From positions 124,001 to 188,000 of the forward strand of contig JAFWGI010000002.1 in the NCBI GenBank assembly GCA_017512425.1: 64,000 bases of DNA, written 5' to 3'. Positions 37,012 to 46,297 of this stretch are shown in pieces (the first letter of the stretch is position 1; every line of letters starts with the position of its first letter). The notes below the pieces were generated by a model. That model was not told the origin of the DNA. It worked only from the letters and a program-made list of their open reading frames with translations, and made no database searches. Both the position numbers and the translations under genes were made by a program. This stretch comes from Hyphomicrobium sp. GTDB taxonomy: Bacteria; Pseudomonadota; Alphaproteobacteria; Rhizobiales; Hyphomicrobiaceae.

Positions 37012-37040
37012 CAAAAAAACCGGGCGCGAGGCCCGGTTCT
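37012..37040 (-). terminator. Terminator of the atpIBEGF operon
   Basis: Read on the minus strand, AACCGGGC (37031-37038) pairs with GCCCGGTT (37018-37025), followed by a run of seven T. It lies about 55 bases after the atpF stop. Confidence 0.9.
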
Positions 37041-37095
37041 TTGAGTTTGCCCAGTTCTTTGAGCTTACAAGTGTGCCGCCAGTTTCAGCGGTCGG

Positions 37096-37596
37096 TTAGT
37101 TCAATTTGCCTTTGATGCCGGCAATCGCATCGCTGATCAGCGCGTCGCCGGTGGCCCCGGCTGCCCGCGTCTTCAGAAGCTGCTCGGCGGCGACAAGTGC
37201 CGAACCGACGGCTGCTGCGCGGACTTCGCTGACAGCCTGCTGTTCGGCACGCGCGATCTTCTCTTCCGCCATCTTGGAGCGGCGCTCCAGGCTTTCGGCA
37301 AGCGACTTGCGCGAATCAGCGGCCAGCGTTTCGGCTTCACGCTTTGCGGCATCGATGATGCTGCGGGCTTCGTCTTCGGCAGCACGTGCCTTGGCCTGAT
37401 AGTCGGCCAGAAGCGCCTGCGCGTCTTCGCGAAGCTTGCGGGCGTCGTCGAGTTCCTTGCGGATGGCTTCGGCGCGGGCGTCGAGCGCTTTGCCGATCAC
37501 CGCCGGCACGCCGTAGTAGGCGAGCATCGCCATGAACAGCGTGAACGATACGAGCACCCAGAACGTCGTCGAGTGCGGATCCAGAAATTCGCTCAT
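37096..37596 (-). CDS. atpF: ATP synthase F0 subunit b
   Basis: A 166-residue b subunit of the stator stalk. One N-terminal membrane helix (about residues 9-27, STTFWVLVSFTLFMAMLAYYG) precedes a long charged coiled coil rich in Ala, Glu, Arg and Lys. It is the last gene of atpI-atpB-atpE-atpG-atpF, 11 bases after the b' gene, and is followed by a strong terminator. Having two different b-type genes is typical of Alphaproteobacteria. The F1 genes are elsewhere. Confidence 0.96.
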   Translation of the reverse strand: MSEFLDPHSTTFWVLVSFTLFMAMLAYYGVPAVIGKALDARAEAIRKELDDARKLREDAQALLADYQAKARAAEDEARSIIDAAKREAETLAADSRKSLAESLERRSKMAEEKIARAEQQAVSEVRAAAVGSALVAAEQLLKTRAAGATGDALISDAIAGIKGKLN

Positions 37597-37606
37597 TCTC
37601 CGCTCC

Positions 37607-38161
37607 TCACTTCACCGCAACCGGCTGCAGGACTTTTCTGACGTCGTCGAGGCTGACGTCCTGACCGACGAGCTTGGAGACCACGGCCTGCGCCGTTTCC
37701 GCAGCGATGTCGTTCACGGCCGTCAGAGCCTTGGTCTTCGTCGCAGCGATGCGCGCCTCAGCCTCTGCCAGCTTGGCGGTGATCGTCGCTTCCGCACGGC
37801 CCTTTTCGGCTTCCGTTTCGGAGGCGAGCTTTTCCCGCGTCTGCTTGGCGATGCCGGATGCGTTGGCACGCGCGTCGGCAAGCGCCTTTTCGTAATCAGC
37901 GAGTGCCTTGTCCGTATCCGACTTCAACCGGCCGGCGGCGTCGATATCCCGCTGAATGCGCTCGGCGCGTTCCTCGATCACTTCGCCGACACGCGGCAAA
38001 GCAATCTTGGACATCACGAAAAGCAAGGTCACAAACGTCAGAACCAGCCAGAAAAGCTGGGGGACGAACGTATCCGGATTAAGCTGAGGCAAACCGCCGG
38101 AAGCCGCGTGTTGCGCCGCTTCCCCTGCCGCCTCTGCGAGCATTGTTATGCTAGCAAACAT
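37607..38161 (-). CDS. atpG: ATP synthase F0 subunit b'
   Basis: A 184-residue b' subunit pairing with b in the stator. It has an extra N-terminal segment (MLAEAAGEAAQHAASGG), then FVPQLFWLVLTFVTLLFVMSK as membrane helix (about residues 30-52) and a long helical stalk. The start at 38161 fits the family; the longer frame reaches into the atpE gap. The symbol atpG/atpF2 is used variably for b'. Confidence 0.94.
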   Translation of the reverse strand: MFASITMLAEAAGEAAQHAASGGLPQLNPDTFVPQLFWLVLTFVTLLFVMSKIALPRVGEVIEERAERIQRDIDAAGRLKSDTDKALADYEKALADARANASGIAKQTREKLASETEAEKGRAEATITAKLAEAEARIAATKTKALTAVNDIAAETAQAVVSKLVGQDVSLDDVRKVLQPVAVK

Positions 38162-38195
38162 GTCCGTCTCCAGTTTCTGTGACGCGTCGCAATTC

Positions 38196-38420
38196 TCAAC
38201 CGTAGAGGATGATGAGCGCGACGAGCAGGCCGAAGAGGCCCGTTGCTTCAGCAAGAGCGAAGCCGATCAGAAGGTTCGTGAACTGGCCCGGAGCAGCCGA
38301 CGGGTTGCGGAGAGCGCCCGAGAGATAGTTGCCGAAGATGTTGCCGATGCCGATGCCGGCGCCGATCAGAGCGAAGCAGGCGAGGCCCGCGCCGATGTAC
38401 TTAGCTGCTTGAGCGTCCAT
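38196..38420 (-). CDS. atpE: ATP synthase F0 subunit c
   Basis: A 74-residue proteolipid with two membrane helices joined by the polar loop RNPSA. The proton-binding carboxylate is Glu58 in GFALAEATGLF, which is the proton rather than the sodium type by context. The glycine-rich first helix (GAGLACFALIGAGIGIG) packs the c-ring. It follows atpB at 90 bases with a clear ribosome site and precedes the b' gene. Confidence 0.97.
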   Translation of the reverse strand: MDAQAAKYIGAGLACFALIGAGIGIGNIFGNYLSGALRNPSAAPGQFTNLLIGFALAEATGLFGLLVALIILYG

Positions 38421-38510
38421 TGTAGTCTCCCTTACGTTTCGTTGGGTTGGATGAAACTCGAATACCCTGACGGCAAAACGCGAACGCTCAATGCGTCCGC
38501 GCCGCGCGCA

Positions 38511-39260
38511 TCAGTGATGCATATTCACCGCGTCATTGAGGTAGATGCAGGTGAGAACCGTGAAGATGAAGGCTTGAAGGATTGCGACCACGAACTCGAG
38601 GCCCGTGAAGGCAACCATGAAGCCGACAGGCGCGATCTTGCCCCATACCGGAAGCATGACCGCGAAGCCCGCGAACACCTTCAACATCGTATGACCGGCC
38701 ATCATGTTGGCGAACAGACGGACCGAGTGGCTGATCGGGCGAATGAAGTACGAGATCAATTCGATCGGCACGATAACCGGCATCAGCAGCAGCGGCACGC
38801 CTTCCGGCACGAACAGCTTCAAATATCCGAAACCGTGCTTGATGAAGCCGATGGCCGTCGCAACCAGCCAGACCATGGCCGCGATCGCGAACGTCACGAT
38901 GATGTGGCTCGTGACGGTGAAGCTGCCCGGGATCATGCCGAGCAAGTTCAGAACGAGAATGAAAATGAAGATCGAGAAGACCCACGGGAAGTAGGTCATG
39001 CCGTCCTTGCCAAGGTTCTCGCGAACCATATTGGCGATGAATTCGTAGAGCATCTCAGCGACGGACTGGATGCGGCTCGGCACCAGCGAGCGGCCGCGCA
39101 TCGCAAAAACCATGAAGCCGGAAATCACCGCCAGAGCGATGACCATCATCAAAGACGCGTTCGTGAACGATACGTCGTAGTTGCCCAACTGGAGATCGAA
39201 AATCTTCTTGATCTCGAACTGGTACATCGGGCCGTGAGTGCCCGCACCTTCTGCAGCCAA
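38511..39260 (-). CDS. atpB: ATP synthase F0 subunit a
   Basis: A 249-residue subunit a with five to six membrane helices that forms the proton half-channels against the c-ring. The essential arginine is in ISHSVRLFANMMAGH, and the fifth helix ends with the conserved FTVLTCIYLNDAVNMHH. It starts 9 bases after atpI. Identification is certain. Confidence 0.97.
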   Translation of the reverse strand: MAAEGAGTHGPMYQFEIKKIFDLQLGNYDVSFTNASLMMVIALAVISGFMVFAMRGRSLVPSRIQSVAEMLYEFIANMVRENLGKDGMTYFPWVFSIFIFILVLNLLGMIPGSFTVTSHIIVTFAIAAMVWLVATAIGFIKHGFGYLKLFVPEGVPLLLMPVIVPIELISYFIRPISHSVRLFANMMAGHTMLKVFAGFAVMLPVWGKIAPVGFMVAFTGLEFVVAILQAFIFTVLTCIYLNDAVNMHH

Positions 39261-39269
39261 GGTTTCCCC

Positions 39270-39662
39270 CTACCTGTCGTCGTCTTCGTCATCATCTTTG
39301 ACCGACGGCGCTGCCCGTTGCTGGGCTTCGTTTTCGGCCTGAGCCTTCCTGGCTGAGCGGATCAAATTCAAAAGACCCGCTGCGAAGCCAAGAATAACCA
39401 GTAAAATCATGAGCCAGGGCGCTGTACCGAACTGCTGGTCCAGTGCCCAACCGAGAACGCCGCCAACACCCACACCGACAATGAGTTCGGCGGAATACTT
39501 GAAGGCCTGCCCGAAGGCTGTTTGGCGCGCGGTCTCCAGTTGCCGCTCGGCTTCAGCTTTCTTTGCGTTAATCGCATCGAGCTTTTTGCCGATTTCGGAC
39601 GACCGCTGGCGAAGTGCTTCGCGGTCTTCAGGACTGATCTGGCCCTTGTCATCCTCAGACAT
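39270..39662 (-). CDS. atpI: ATP synthase accessory protein AtpI
   Basis: A 130-residue AtpI/AtpZ-type protein at the head of the F0 operon. An N-terminal coiled coil (residues 10-45) precedes two membrane helices (about 55-75 and 82-100: GVGVGGVLGWALDQQFGTAPWLMILLVILGFAAG) and an acidic C-terminal tail (KDDDEDDDR). AtpI helps assemble the c-ring and may bind magnesium. A GGAGG ribosome site precedes the start. The operon promoter should lie in 39663-39830. Confidence 0.92.
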   Translation of the reverse strand: MSEDDKGQISPEDREALRQRSSEIGKKLDAINAKKAEAERQLETARQTAFGQAFKYSAELIVGVGVGGVLGWALDQQFGTAPWLMILLVILGFAAGLLNLIRSARKAQAENEAQQRAAPSVKDDDEDDDR

Positions 39663-39833
39663 GGTTGGATCGGTCCCATCGAAAAAAGGAGGCCCGGAAC
39701 GCCCGGATATCGTCGCGGCGGACCATAGTTAGGGGGTCTTGGGGTGTCAAGGAATTGGCCCATGCGCGCGACAACGCGAGGGTATGGCGAAACCGCGCAG
39801 GCGGCATGCCAGAAATGCAGGACGCGCGCGATA

Positions 39834-39864
39834 AAAAAATCGCCCCGACATGCAGGGCGATTTT
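39834..39864 (-). terminator. Terminator of the proline-rich membrane protein gene
   Basis: On the minus strand AAAATCGCCC (39855-39864) pairs with GGGCGATTTT (near 39835-39844), running into further T residues. A second hairpin without a T-run (CGAACCGCG/CGCGGTTCG, 39891-39914) lies between it and the stop codon at 39935. Confidence 0.8.
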
Positions 39865-39934
39865 CTCAAGATAACAGCTATATTAAAGCTCGAACCGCGC
39901 GTGAACGCGGTTCGACTGAGCATCCGCCTGCGGC

Positions 39935-40324
39935 TTAAGGTGTAGGCGCAGGAGTCGGCGCAGGTTCAGTCGGCGGCGGCGGCGCCGGGTTGGGTTCAGT
40001 CGCCGTCGGTGGCGTTGCAGGCGGTGTCGAAGCAGGCGGTGTTGCCGCATCAGGTGCAGCAGGCGGTGTCGCTTCAGGCGCCGGCGCCGTCGGCGGTGGT
40101 TCAGCCGGTGCGGTGGACGCGGGCGCCTCGGCTCCAGTGGGTGTTGCATCCATGCCAGGCGGCGTCGCCTTGAAGAACACCGTTAGCAATAACGCGCCGA
40201 GCAGTGTGATGCCAACCAGCGAGCCTAAAAGAACGCGCAAATTCATACGTTTACGATTGCCCTGCTTGGCATCGGTTGGCGACACGACTGTTGTGCGGTC
40301 TCGTCCGAAATCCGGGTTTGTCAC
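39935..40324 (-). CDS. Single-pass membrane protein with Pro/Ala-rich tail
   Basis: A 129-residue protein. A polar cytosolic N-terminus (residues 1-26) and one membrane helix (about 27-52: VLLGSLVGITLLGALLLTVFF) are followed by about 75 residues of almost only P, A, T and E (PTGAEAPA, APEATPPA, TPAPTP). The GTG at 40324 is the likely start because GAGGAGA sits 7 bases upstream. No family is recognised. The tail is expected in the periplasm. It is flanked by smc and atpI on the same strand. A similar but unrelated design is at 63296. Confidence 0.7.
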   Translation of the reverse strand: MTNPDFGRDRTTVVSPTDAKQGNRKRMNLRVLLGSLVGITLLGALLLTVFFKATPPGMDATPTGAEAPASTAPAEPPPTAPAPEATPPAAPDAATPPASTPPATPPTATEPNPAPPPPTEPAPTPAPTP

Positions 40325-40417
40325 GGTTATTCTCCTCTGCAGCCGGAAGGAACGCGCCAACGCGCGTTCGGTTCCTTAACGTCGCAAGGGAGCGGTTGGG
40401 GTGATCGTGCGTGTCTA

Positions 40418-43400
40418 CTAGACCGCCACCTGAAAACTCTGCGCGGTCTGCAGATCGACGGACACGAGCTGCGACACGCCCTTTTCGGCCATCGTGACGC
40501 CGAACAGGCGGTTCATGCGCGCCATCGTCATCGGATGGTGCGTGATCACGAGGAACCGCGTCGCGGTATCTTCCGCCATGTGCTCCATCAGCCGGCAGAA
40601 ACGATCGACGTTGGCATCATCTAGTGGCGCGTCGACTTCGTCGAGCACGCAGATCGGCGACGGGTTCGTGAGAAACACCGCGAAGATCAGCGACAGCGCC
40701 GTCAGCGTCTGCTCGCCGCCCGAGAGCAACGACAGCGTCGCCGGTTTTTTGCCGGGCGGCTTGGCGATGATTTCGAGACCGCCTTCGAGCGGATCTTCCG
40801 GGCTCTCGATCATTTCGAGACGGGCTTCGCCGCCGCCAAACAAATGCGTGAATAATCGCTCGAAATGGCCGTTGACGGTGCGGAACGCTTCGTCGAGCCG
40901 CGCCTTGCCTTCCTTGTTCAATTGACCGATCGCGCCGCGCAATTTCGCAATCGCCTGCTCGACGTCGTTGCGTTCGGCCGTCATCGACTCAAGCTGCGCG
41001 TTCAGTTCAACGAGGTCTTCGTCGGCTTGCAGGTTGACGCCGCCGAGCCGCTCGCGATCGGCTTTGAGTTTCGTCAATTGACGATCGACATCGGCGAGCG
41101 GTGGCAGCGCCGCGCCAGGTGCGAGACCGGCAAGGCTCAAACAGTTTTCAGGCGCGACTTCGAACGTCTCGCGGATGCGGCGCGCATCGTCCTGCCGCCG
41201 TTGCCGCGCGCTTTCGAGACGTGTTTCGATACGCGCATTCGATTCCCGCGCTTCCGAGACATCGCGCTGCGCGGTGCGCAGCGACTGCGTCGCGGCGCGC
41301 ATCTCGTTTTCAGCCGTGGCGAGTGCATCGGCGGCCGTCTGCCGTTCCTTGTCGACGCGTGTCAGTTCGCTCAGCAGCGTATCGCGCTGCGCCGTGATTT
41401 TTTCAGGCAATCCCGCGTACGTCTGCAGTTCGCTCTTCGCATCACCGGCGCGCTGCGAAAGGCTCGCGACTTGCTCTTCTGCGCTCGTCTGGCGCCCTTT
41501 CCAGCGTGTAATTTCAGCCGTCGCATGGCGAATGCGCTCGGCGCGAATTTGCCGGTCGCGTTCGATGCCGCCGAGCGCGACACGCGCTTCGGCAACGGCC
41601 TTGCGTGCCGCTTCCGCGTCGGCCTGTGCCGCTTTCAATTGCGGTTCAAGGTCTTCGCCCTGGCTCATCGTCACGATATGCGCTTCGATTTCGACGTGCC
41701 GCGCCTGCGCTGACGTCAACTCCTCATCGGCCCGTCCGCGTTGTGCGGTGACAGCGGCGAGCCGCGTCTCGCTCTCGCGCGCGGATTTTTCCATGACGGT
41801 CAACTGCTGGCGCACCTGCGCGAGTTCCGTCTGCTTGTCGCGCCAGAGCTGGCGCAAGCGGCGCTCTTCGGCATCGGCTTTCGTCGCGGCGTCGGCGGCG
41901 TTGCGTTCGGCGTCGATTGTCTCTTTGGCCGCCGCCAAAACTTCCGCCGCCTTGCGATCGAGTTCCAACAATCGGTTTTTGTGCGCCAAGCGCTGGGCTG
42001 CGGGCGTTACGCCGTCGGCTGCGGCGACAAACCCATCCCACCGCCACAGATCGCCTTCACGCGATACGAGCCGCTGGCCGGGCTTCAGATGCGGTTGCAG
42101 CCGTGCTCCGTCGGCGCGCGCAACGACGCCGATCTGGCGCAAACGGCGCGCGAGTTCGGGTGGCGCCTCGGCGTGCATCACGAGCGGCTCGGCATCGGCG
42201 GGCAATGCGTGATCTTCAACCGACACATCCATCCGCCGCCAGTGAATGCTGGCTTCAGGCGCAATCGGAGCTTCGAGATCGTCGCCAAGCGCTGCGCCAA
42301 GAGCGGTCTCATAGCCGGGCGAAACGCGGATGTGATCGACGACGGGCGGGAAGTCGCCTTCGTTCGCCGGCGCCAAAAGCTTCGCGATTGTCTCCCGCTC
42401 GGTCGAGAATGCGTTGGCCGCAAGGCGCACGCGCGCTGCATCATCGCGCCGTGCGCGAGCTTCCGCCTGCGCCGTGCGTGAGGCTTCTTCGGCGGCCACT
42501 GCACCAGCTTCGATATTGGTGATCTCTTGCGCCAGTGTCTGCCCGCGTTCGGAGACGCTCGCGATTTTTTCAGCGTCCGGCGCGGCATCGGTGATATCGC
42601 GGATTTGGCCGTCGAGCGTCAGCAACTGTTTGGTGATGCGCGCAACGATGTCCTTGCGTTCGCCAAGCGCCTGTTCGAGGCTTTTCAACTTGGCGCGGGC
42701 CTCCGCCGCCTTGTGCGTGATCTCGGCGAAATGCGCGTCGGTCGCCACGCGCTTGTCTTCAGCGGTGGCTAAATCCGAGCGCGCGTTGTCTTCCTCTTTG
42801 ACGGCGTTGGCCTCGGCCTCGCGGATTGCTGCGAGATCGGCATCGAGCCGCAGAAGCGTTTCTTTCGCTTCGGTGATGAAGCCGGTCTCGCGCGCAAGAT
42901 CGTTTTCGAGCTGTTTGACGCGGGCGTCGAGTTCCTTGGCGCGCGTGCTGGCGCGCTCGGCTTCGCGATCGAGATTGTCCTGCTCGATTTTGAAGCGCGC
43001 GACGATCGCCGCTTTCTCGGCTTCTGCTTGACGCAGCGGCGGCAAACTTTCCGCGAGCCGCACCTCATCGTTGAACGATTTCGATTCCGCTTCCGTCGCA
43101 GCGCCAAGCCGCGTCATCGCTTCCGTGAGATTGTGTTCTTCGGTCGCGACCGCCGTTTGCGCGTCTTGCCACGACAAGTGCATCAGCAGCGCTTCGGATG
43201 AGCGGATTTCGCCGGAGATATCTTTGTAGCGCCGTGCTTGGCGCGCCTGCCGTTTCAGCGATTCCGCCTGGCTTTGCAGTTGCCCTAGCACGTCGCTCAA
43301 GCGCTCCATGTTGCCTTCGGCGGCCTTCAGGCGCAGCTCGGCTTCGTGCCGGCGCGTATGTAATCCGGCGATACCGGCGGCGTCTTCGAGAATGCGCCGG

Positions 43401-43879
43401 CGTTGCTCGGGTTTTGAATTGACGATCTCACCGATCTGCCCCTGACGCACCAGGGCTGGCGAGCGTGCGCCGGTCGCCGCATCCTCAAACAAAACCTTCA
43501 CATCGCGCGCGCGGACTTCGCGGCCGTTGATGCGATAGGCCGAGCCCGCATCGCGTTCGATCCGGCGCGTGATTTCGATCACGTCGCTAGCGTTGTATTC
43601 AGCCGGTGCCTGGCGCTCGGCGTTGTCGAGAAACATCGTGACTTCGGCGCTGCCGCGTTCAGGCCGCGTCGACGTGCCGGAAAAAATCACGTCGTCCATC
43701 GCGGCGGCGCGCATCGACTTGTGCGAAGTCTCGCCCATCACCCATCTGAGTGCTTCGAGCAGGTTCGATTTTCCGCAACCGTTCGGGCCGACGACGCCCG
43801 TCAGACCCGGCTCGATCACGAGTTCCGTCGGCTCGACGAACGATTTGAAACCCAGCAGCCGAAGTCGGGAAATGCGCAT
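40418..43879 (-). CDS. smc: Chromosome segregation protein SMC
   Basis: A 1153-residue SMC ATPase that condenses and segregates the chromosome with ScpA and ScpB. Walker A is GPNGCGKSNLLEALRWVMGE near residue 32. The C-terminal signature LSGGEQTLTALSLIF and Walker B ICVLDEVDAPLDDANV complete the head. Two long coiled coils flank a hinge at about residues 490-640, which is the divergent alphaproteobacterial type. It is followed on the same strand by proteins at lower coordinates and preceded by two DsbA-like genes, an order common in Rhizobiales. Confidence 0.97.
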   Translation of the reverse strand: MRISRLRLLGFKSFVEPTELVIEPGLTGVVGPNGCGKSNLLEALRWVMGETSHKSMRAAAMDDVIFSGTSTRPERGSAEVTMFLDNAERQAPAEYNASDVIEITRRIERDAGSAYRINGREVRARDVKVLFEDAATGARSPALVRQGQIGEIVNSKPEQRRRILEDAAGIAGLHTRRHEAELRLKAAEGNMERLSDVLGQLQSQAESLKRQARQARRYKDISGEIRSSEALLMHLSWQDAQTAVATEEHNLTEAMTRLGAATEAESKSFNDEVRLAESLPPLRQAEAEKAAIVARFKIEQDNLDREAERASTRAKELDARVKQLENDLARETGFITEAKETLLRLDADLAAIREAEANAVKEEDNARSDLATAEDKRVATDAHFAEITHKAAEARAKLKSLEQALGERKDIVARITKQLLTLDGQIRDITDAAPDAEKIASVSERGQTLAQEITNIEAGAVAAEEASRTAQAEARARRDDAARVRLAANAFSTERETIAKLLAPANEGDFPPVVDHIRVSPGYETALGAALGDDLEAPIAPEASIHWRRMDVSVEDHALPADAEPLVMHAEAPPELARRLRQIGVVARADGARLQPHLKPGQRLVSREGDLWRWDGFVAAADGVTPAAQRLAHKNRLLELDRKAAEVLAAAKETIDAERNAADAATKADAEERRLRQLWRDKQTELAQVRQQLTVMEKSARESETRLAAVTAQRGRADEELTSAQARHVEIEAHIVTMSQGEDLEPQLKAAQADAEAARKAVAEARVALGGIERDRQIRAERIRHATAEITRWKGRQTSAEEQVASLSQRAGDAKSELQTYAGLPEKITAQRDTLLSELTRVDKERQTAADALATAENEMRAATQSLRTAQRDVSEARESNARIETRLESARQRRQDDARRIRETFEVAPENCLSLAGLAPGAALPPLADVDRQLTKLKADRERLGGVNLQADEDLVELNAQLESMTAERNDVEQAIAKLRGAIGQLNKEGKARLDEAFRTVNGHFERLFTHLFGGGEARLEMIESPEDPLEGGLEIIAKPPGKKPATLSLLSGGEQTLTALSLIFAVFLTNPSPICVLDEVDAPLDDANVDRFCRLMEHMAEDTATRFLVITHHPMTMARMNRLFGVTMAEKGVSQLVSVDLQTAQSFQVAV

Positions 43880-43968
43880 AAATCTCGTGGCCCTAATTCA
43901 CAATGGCGCGGAACGCGCACCGGTTCGGGCGAGGGACGCAGCGCGGCGACACTCAGGCGCAGCGGTGC

Positions 43969-44778
43969 CTAGCGCGGCGTCGATGCCGCTGTCGGCGCGA
44001 CACTGCCGATGCGCGGTTCGACCAGCTCGCGAATGTCCGCCATCGTCAGCTCTTTCTTGATCAGCTGGTCGTTGACGAAGTAATTCGGCGTGCCGACGAT
44101 GCCGAGCTTGCGGCCGCGATCCTTCACCCACTTCAAGTTCTCAATCATGCCCTGATTCTCACGGCAGGCGTCGAACTCGGGCCGCGTCATCCCCACCTGT
44201 TGCGCAACGGCGAAAATCGGGTCGAGGCGGACTTCCTGCGACACCCAATTGTTCTGCTGTTCCATGAACTTGCCGTAGAGCTCCAGGTATTTCTCGGGCC
44301 GCGCGCAGCGCAAAGCGACCGTCGCCATGCCAGATTGGCGGCCGATCGGGAATTCACGCAGCACATACCGCACCTTGCCGGTATCGATGTAAGTCCGCTT
44401 CAGCTCGGGAAACGTCTTGGCGTGGAAGTTCTGGCAGTGCCGGCAGGTCAGCGAGGCGTACTGGACAATCGTCACCGGCGCATCCGAGCGTCCCCAGGAC
44501 ATTTCCGGCATCGGCCCTGGCGCAAAAACGTCGGCAAGCGTCGGTTTTTCAATAACTTCGCGCCCGCCTACGGGTTTGGCATGGGGATCGCCGAATGGCG
44601 ACGGCATCTCTTCCTTGGTGTCGGCACTGATCGACGGATACGCCGATCCCGCCGCCGAGCCATCGGCCGTCAATGCGCCGGTTGGCGGTAAACCGTCGGC
44701 GCCGCACGCGGCGAGCAAAAGCGTCAAAGCGATCGTGACGCCCGTCAGCGGCTTCGGCGTCAGCGGCTTCCAAAACAT
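43969..44778 (-). CDS. DsbA-like thioredoxin-fold lipoprotein (CRHC)
   Basis: A 269-residue periplasmic oxidoreductase. The N-terminus is a lipoprotein signal (LTLLLAACGADG, cysteine near residue 25), followed by a low-complexity linker and a DsbA-like domain. The active site is C-R-H-C in YASLTCRHCQNFHAKTFPEL, and the cis-proline region is VGTPNYFVNDQLI. It probably forms or isomerises disulfides in exported proteins. It is 33 bases after the paralogue at 44812, so both are co-transcribed, leading into smc. The paralogue has C-G-H-C, so redox properties probably differ. Confidence 0.9.
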   Translation of the reverse strand: MFWKPLTPKPLTGVTIALTLLLAACGADGLPPTGALTADGSAAGSAYPSISADTKEEMPSPFGDPHAKPVGGREVIEKPTLADVFAPGPMPEMSWGRSDAPVTIVQYASLTCRHCQNFHAKTFPELKRTYIDTGKVRYVLREFPIGRQSGMATVALRCARPEKYLELYGKFMEQQNNWVSQEVRLDPIFAVAQQVGMTRPEFDACRENQGMIENLKWVKDRGRKLGIVGTPNYFVNDQLIKKELTMADIRELVEPRIGSVAPTAASTPR

Positions 44779-44811
44779 CGCTTTGCGCTTCCTTGAGAAG
44801 AGATCAGTCGC

Positions 44812-45510
44812 TTACTTCACGGCCAAGAGCGGTTCGAGGACCTTATCGAAAGCCTCGATCGTCGGCGTTTCCGTCAGGCGCTTGCCGTTGATGAAAAACG
44901 TCGGCGTGGCGTTGACGCCAAAGGTTTCGCTGGCGCGCTTGCGCTGGTTGGTGATCGAATCGAGCAGCTTCTGGTCCGTCAGGCACTTGTCGAAGCTTTC
45001 CTGCGTGAAGCCCGCCTGCTTGGCGATGTCGAACAGCTTCGGCACAGGATTGCCGTTCGTAAACGCCCAATCGGCCTGCTTTTCAAACAGCGTCTCGACC
45101 ATTGGGAAGATTTTGTCGCCGCCCGCGCAGCGCGCCAGCATCGACGCGGCAGCGGCAAGATTATCGAGCGGGAACTCGCGGTTGATGAAGCGCACCTTGC
45201 CGGTGTCGATGTATTTGCTCTTGATCTGCGGGAAGACGTTGGTCGCGAATTTTTGGCAGTGGCCGCAGGTCATCGACGCGTATTCGACGATCGTCACCTT
45301 GGCGTCCTTGGAGCCGAGCGCGACGTCTTCAAGATCGGTCGGCTTCATCAGTTCTTCGACCGGGACTTCCGCCGGGCCGGTCGCCTTTTGTGCGATACTG
45401 TCGCCGGCGGTCAGCGCCAGAAAACCGGCAGCCGTTGCAGCGGCGATCGTCAGGCCAGCCATGCGGCGGCTGAGCAGGGTTGCACGGGGTGCGAGCGACG
45501 TGTCTTTCAA
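44812..45510 (-). CDS. DsbA-family thiol-disulfide protein (CGHC)
   Basis: A 232-residue DsbA-like protein with a Tat-like or Sec signal (ATLLSRRMAGLTIAAATAAG, about residues 8-35). The active site is C-G-H-C in YASMTCGHCQKFATNVFPQ and the cis-proline is in VNATPTFFINGKRL. It is expected in the periplasm. It heads the pair with the CRHC lipoprotein. No dsbB is seen in the window; the DsbD-alpha-like protein at 31547 could be a reducing partner, which is inference only. Confidence 0.92.
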   Translation of the reverse strand: MKDTSLAPRATLLSRRMAGLTIAAATAAGFLALTAGDSIAQKATGPAEVPVEELMKPTDLEDVALGSKDAKVTIVEYASMTCGHCQKFATNVFPQIKSKYIDTGKVRFINREFPLDNLAAAASMLARCAGGDKIFPMVETLFEKQADWAFTNGNPVPKLFDIAKQAGFTQESFDKCLTDQKLLDSITNQRKRASETFGVNATPTFFINGKRLTETPTIEAFDKVLEPLLAVK

Positions 45511-45687
45511 GGCGAACTCCTCAATGATTCCGGCCGCCTAGGCGATGCGTTCCGCCGCGACCCGCGTTCTGGGCCCCGCCTAACACGGAACCGCCGCCCG
45601 ATTAAGGCCAATCTGGCCTGAATAGCAACTGAATGGCCTGTAATATTGGGCTTGAATAGGGCGGAAACGCCGCGGCGCCGGACGTTG

Positions 45688-46245
45688 CTAACGGCTGTTG
45701 CGATCCAGCTTGATGCTCGACCAAAGCTGCTCGAGCGCAGTCCGCAGCGACGGGTCGAGTTGCGCTGTAACGGGCGCTGGCTCCGCCGCGGCAATCGCCT
45801 CGCGGTCGCCGAGCATGTGGGGCGCTGTTGCCGCCGCAGGCTGCAGAAGCGGCGCTTGCACCAGTTTGAGCGTCGCAACGGCCCGATAGCCGAAGTAGCG
45901 ATTGATCCGGTCGATAATTTCGGCGGACCGATATTCGACGTCGAGCGCGCGCGCCGGTTCGACGCGCAAAACCAGCGTCGCGCCGCCGGATGCGCCGGTG
46001 CCGTCAGGTTCTCCGCTGCCACGCGGCCATTTGATCCGTTCCGGCGCCGTGAACGCCGCGATCTCGGCGCCCGCCACCCGCGGCCATGCCGTCATGATCT
46101 CCGCGCTATGAAATCCGTACTTCTCGAAGGCCTTGGCCGCGAGTTTCGGGACGAAACTGCCAACGGCCTTGGCGAAGACGCCTTTCACCTGCCGCTTGTC
46201 GGCGGGCATCGGTTGAAATGCGGGCGGTTGTTTAGGTGTTGTCAT
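45688..46245 (-). CDS. dciA: DciA-like protein (DUF721)
   Basis: A 185-residue protein of the DUF721 family. The N-terminal helical part (VKGVFAKAVGSFVPKLAAKAF, then WPRVAGAEIAAFTAPERI) and the KH-like strand region (LVLRVEPARALDVEYRSAEIIDRIN) match DciA, which loads the replicative helicase DnaB in bacteria lacking DnaC. The C-terminal half is alanine-rich and variable. The start at 46245 is chosen because family sequence begins there. It is divergent from mutY with about 50 bases between, so promoters overlap. Confidence 0.85.
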   Translation of the reverse strand: MTTPKQPPAFQPMPADKRQVKGVFAKAVGSFVPKLAAKAFEKYGFHSAEIMTAWPRVAGAEIAAFTAPERIKWPRGSGEPDGTGASGGATLVLRVEPARALDVEYRSAEIIDRINRYFGYRAVATLKLVQAPLLQPAAATAPHMLGDREAIAAAEPAPVTAQLDPSLRTALEQLWSSIKLDRNSR

Positions 46246-46297
46246 CCTGACCGTCTGCGTGCTGCCCCGGTTCCCGCACTCAAGCAAGAGGACTAGC

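Noticed and set aside
36778..37044. Short open frames across the REP cluster.
   Set aside because: They are made by the repeats themselves and lack ribosome sites.
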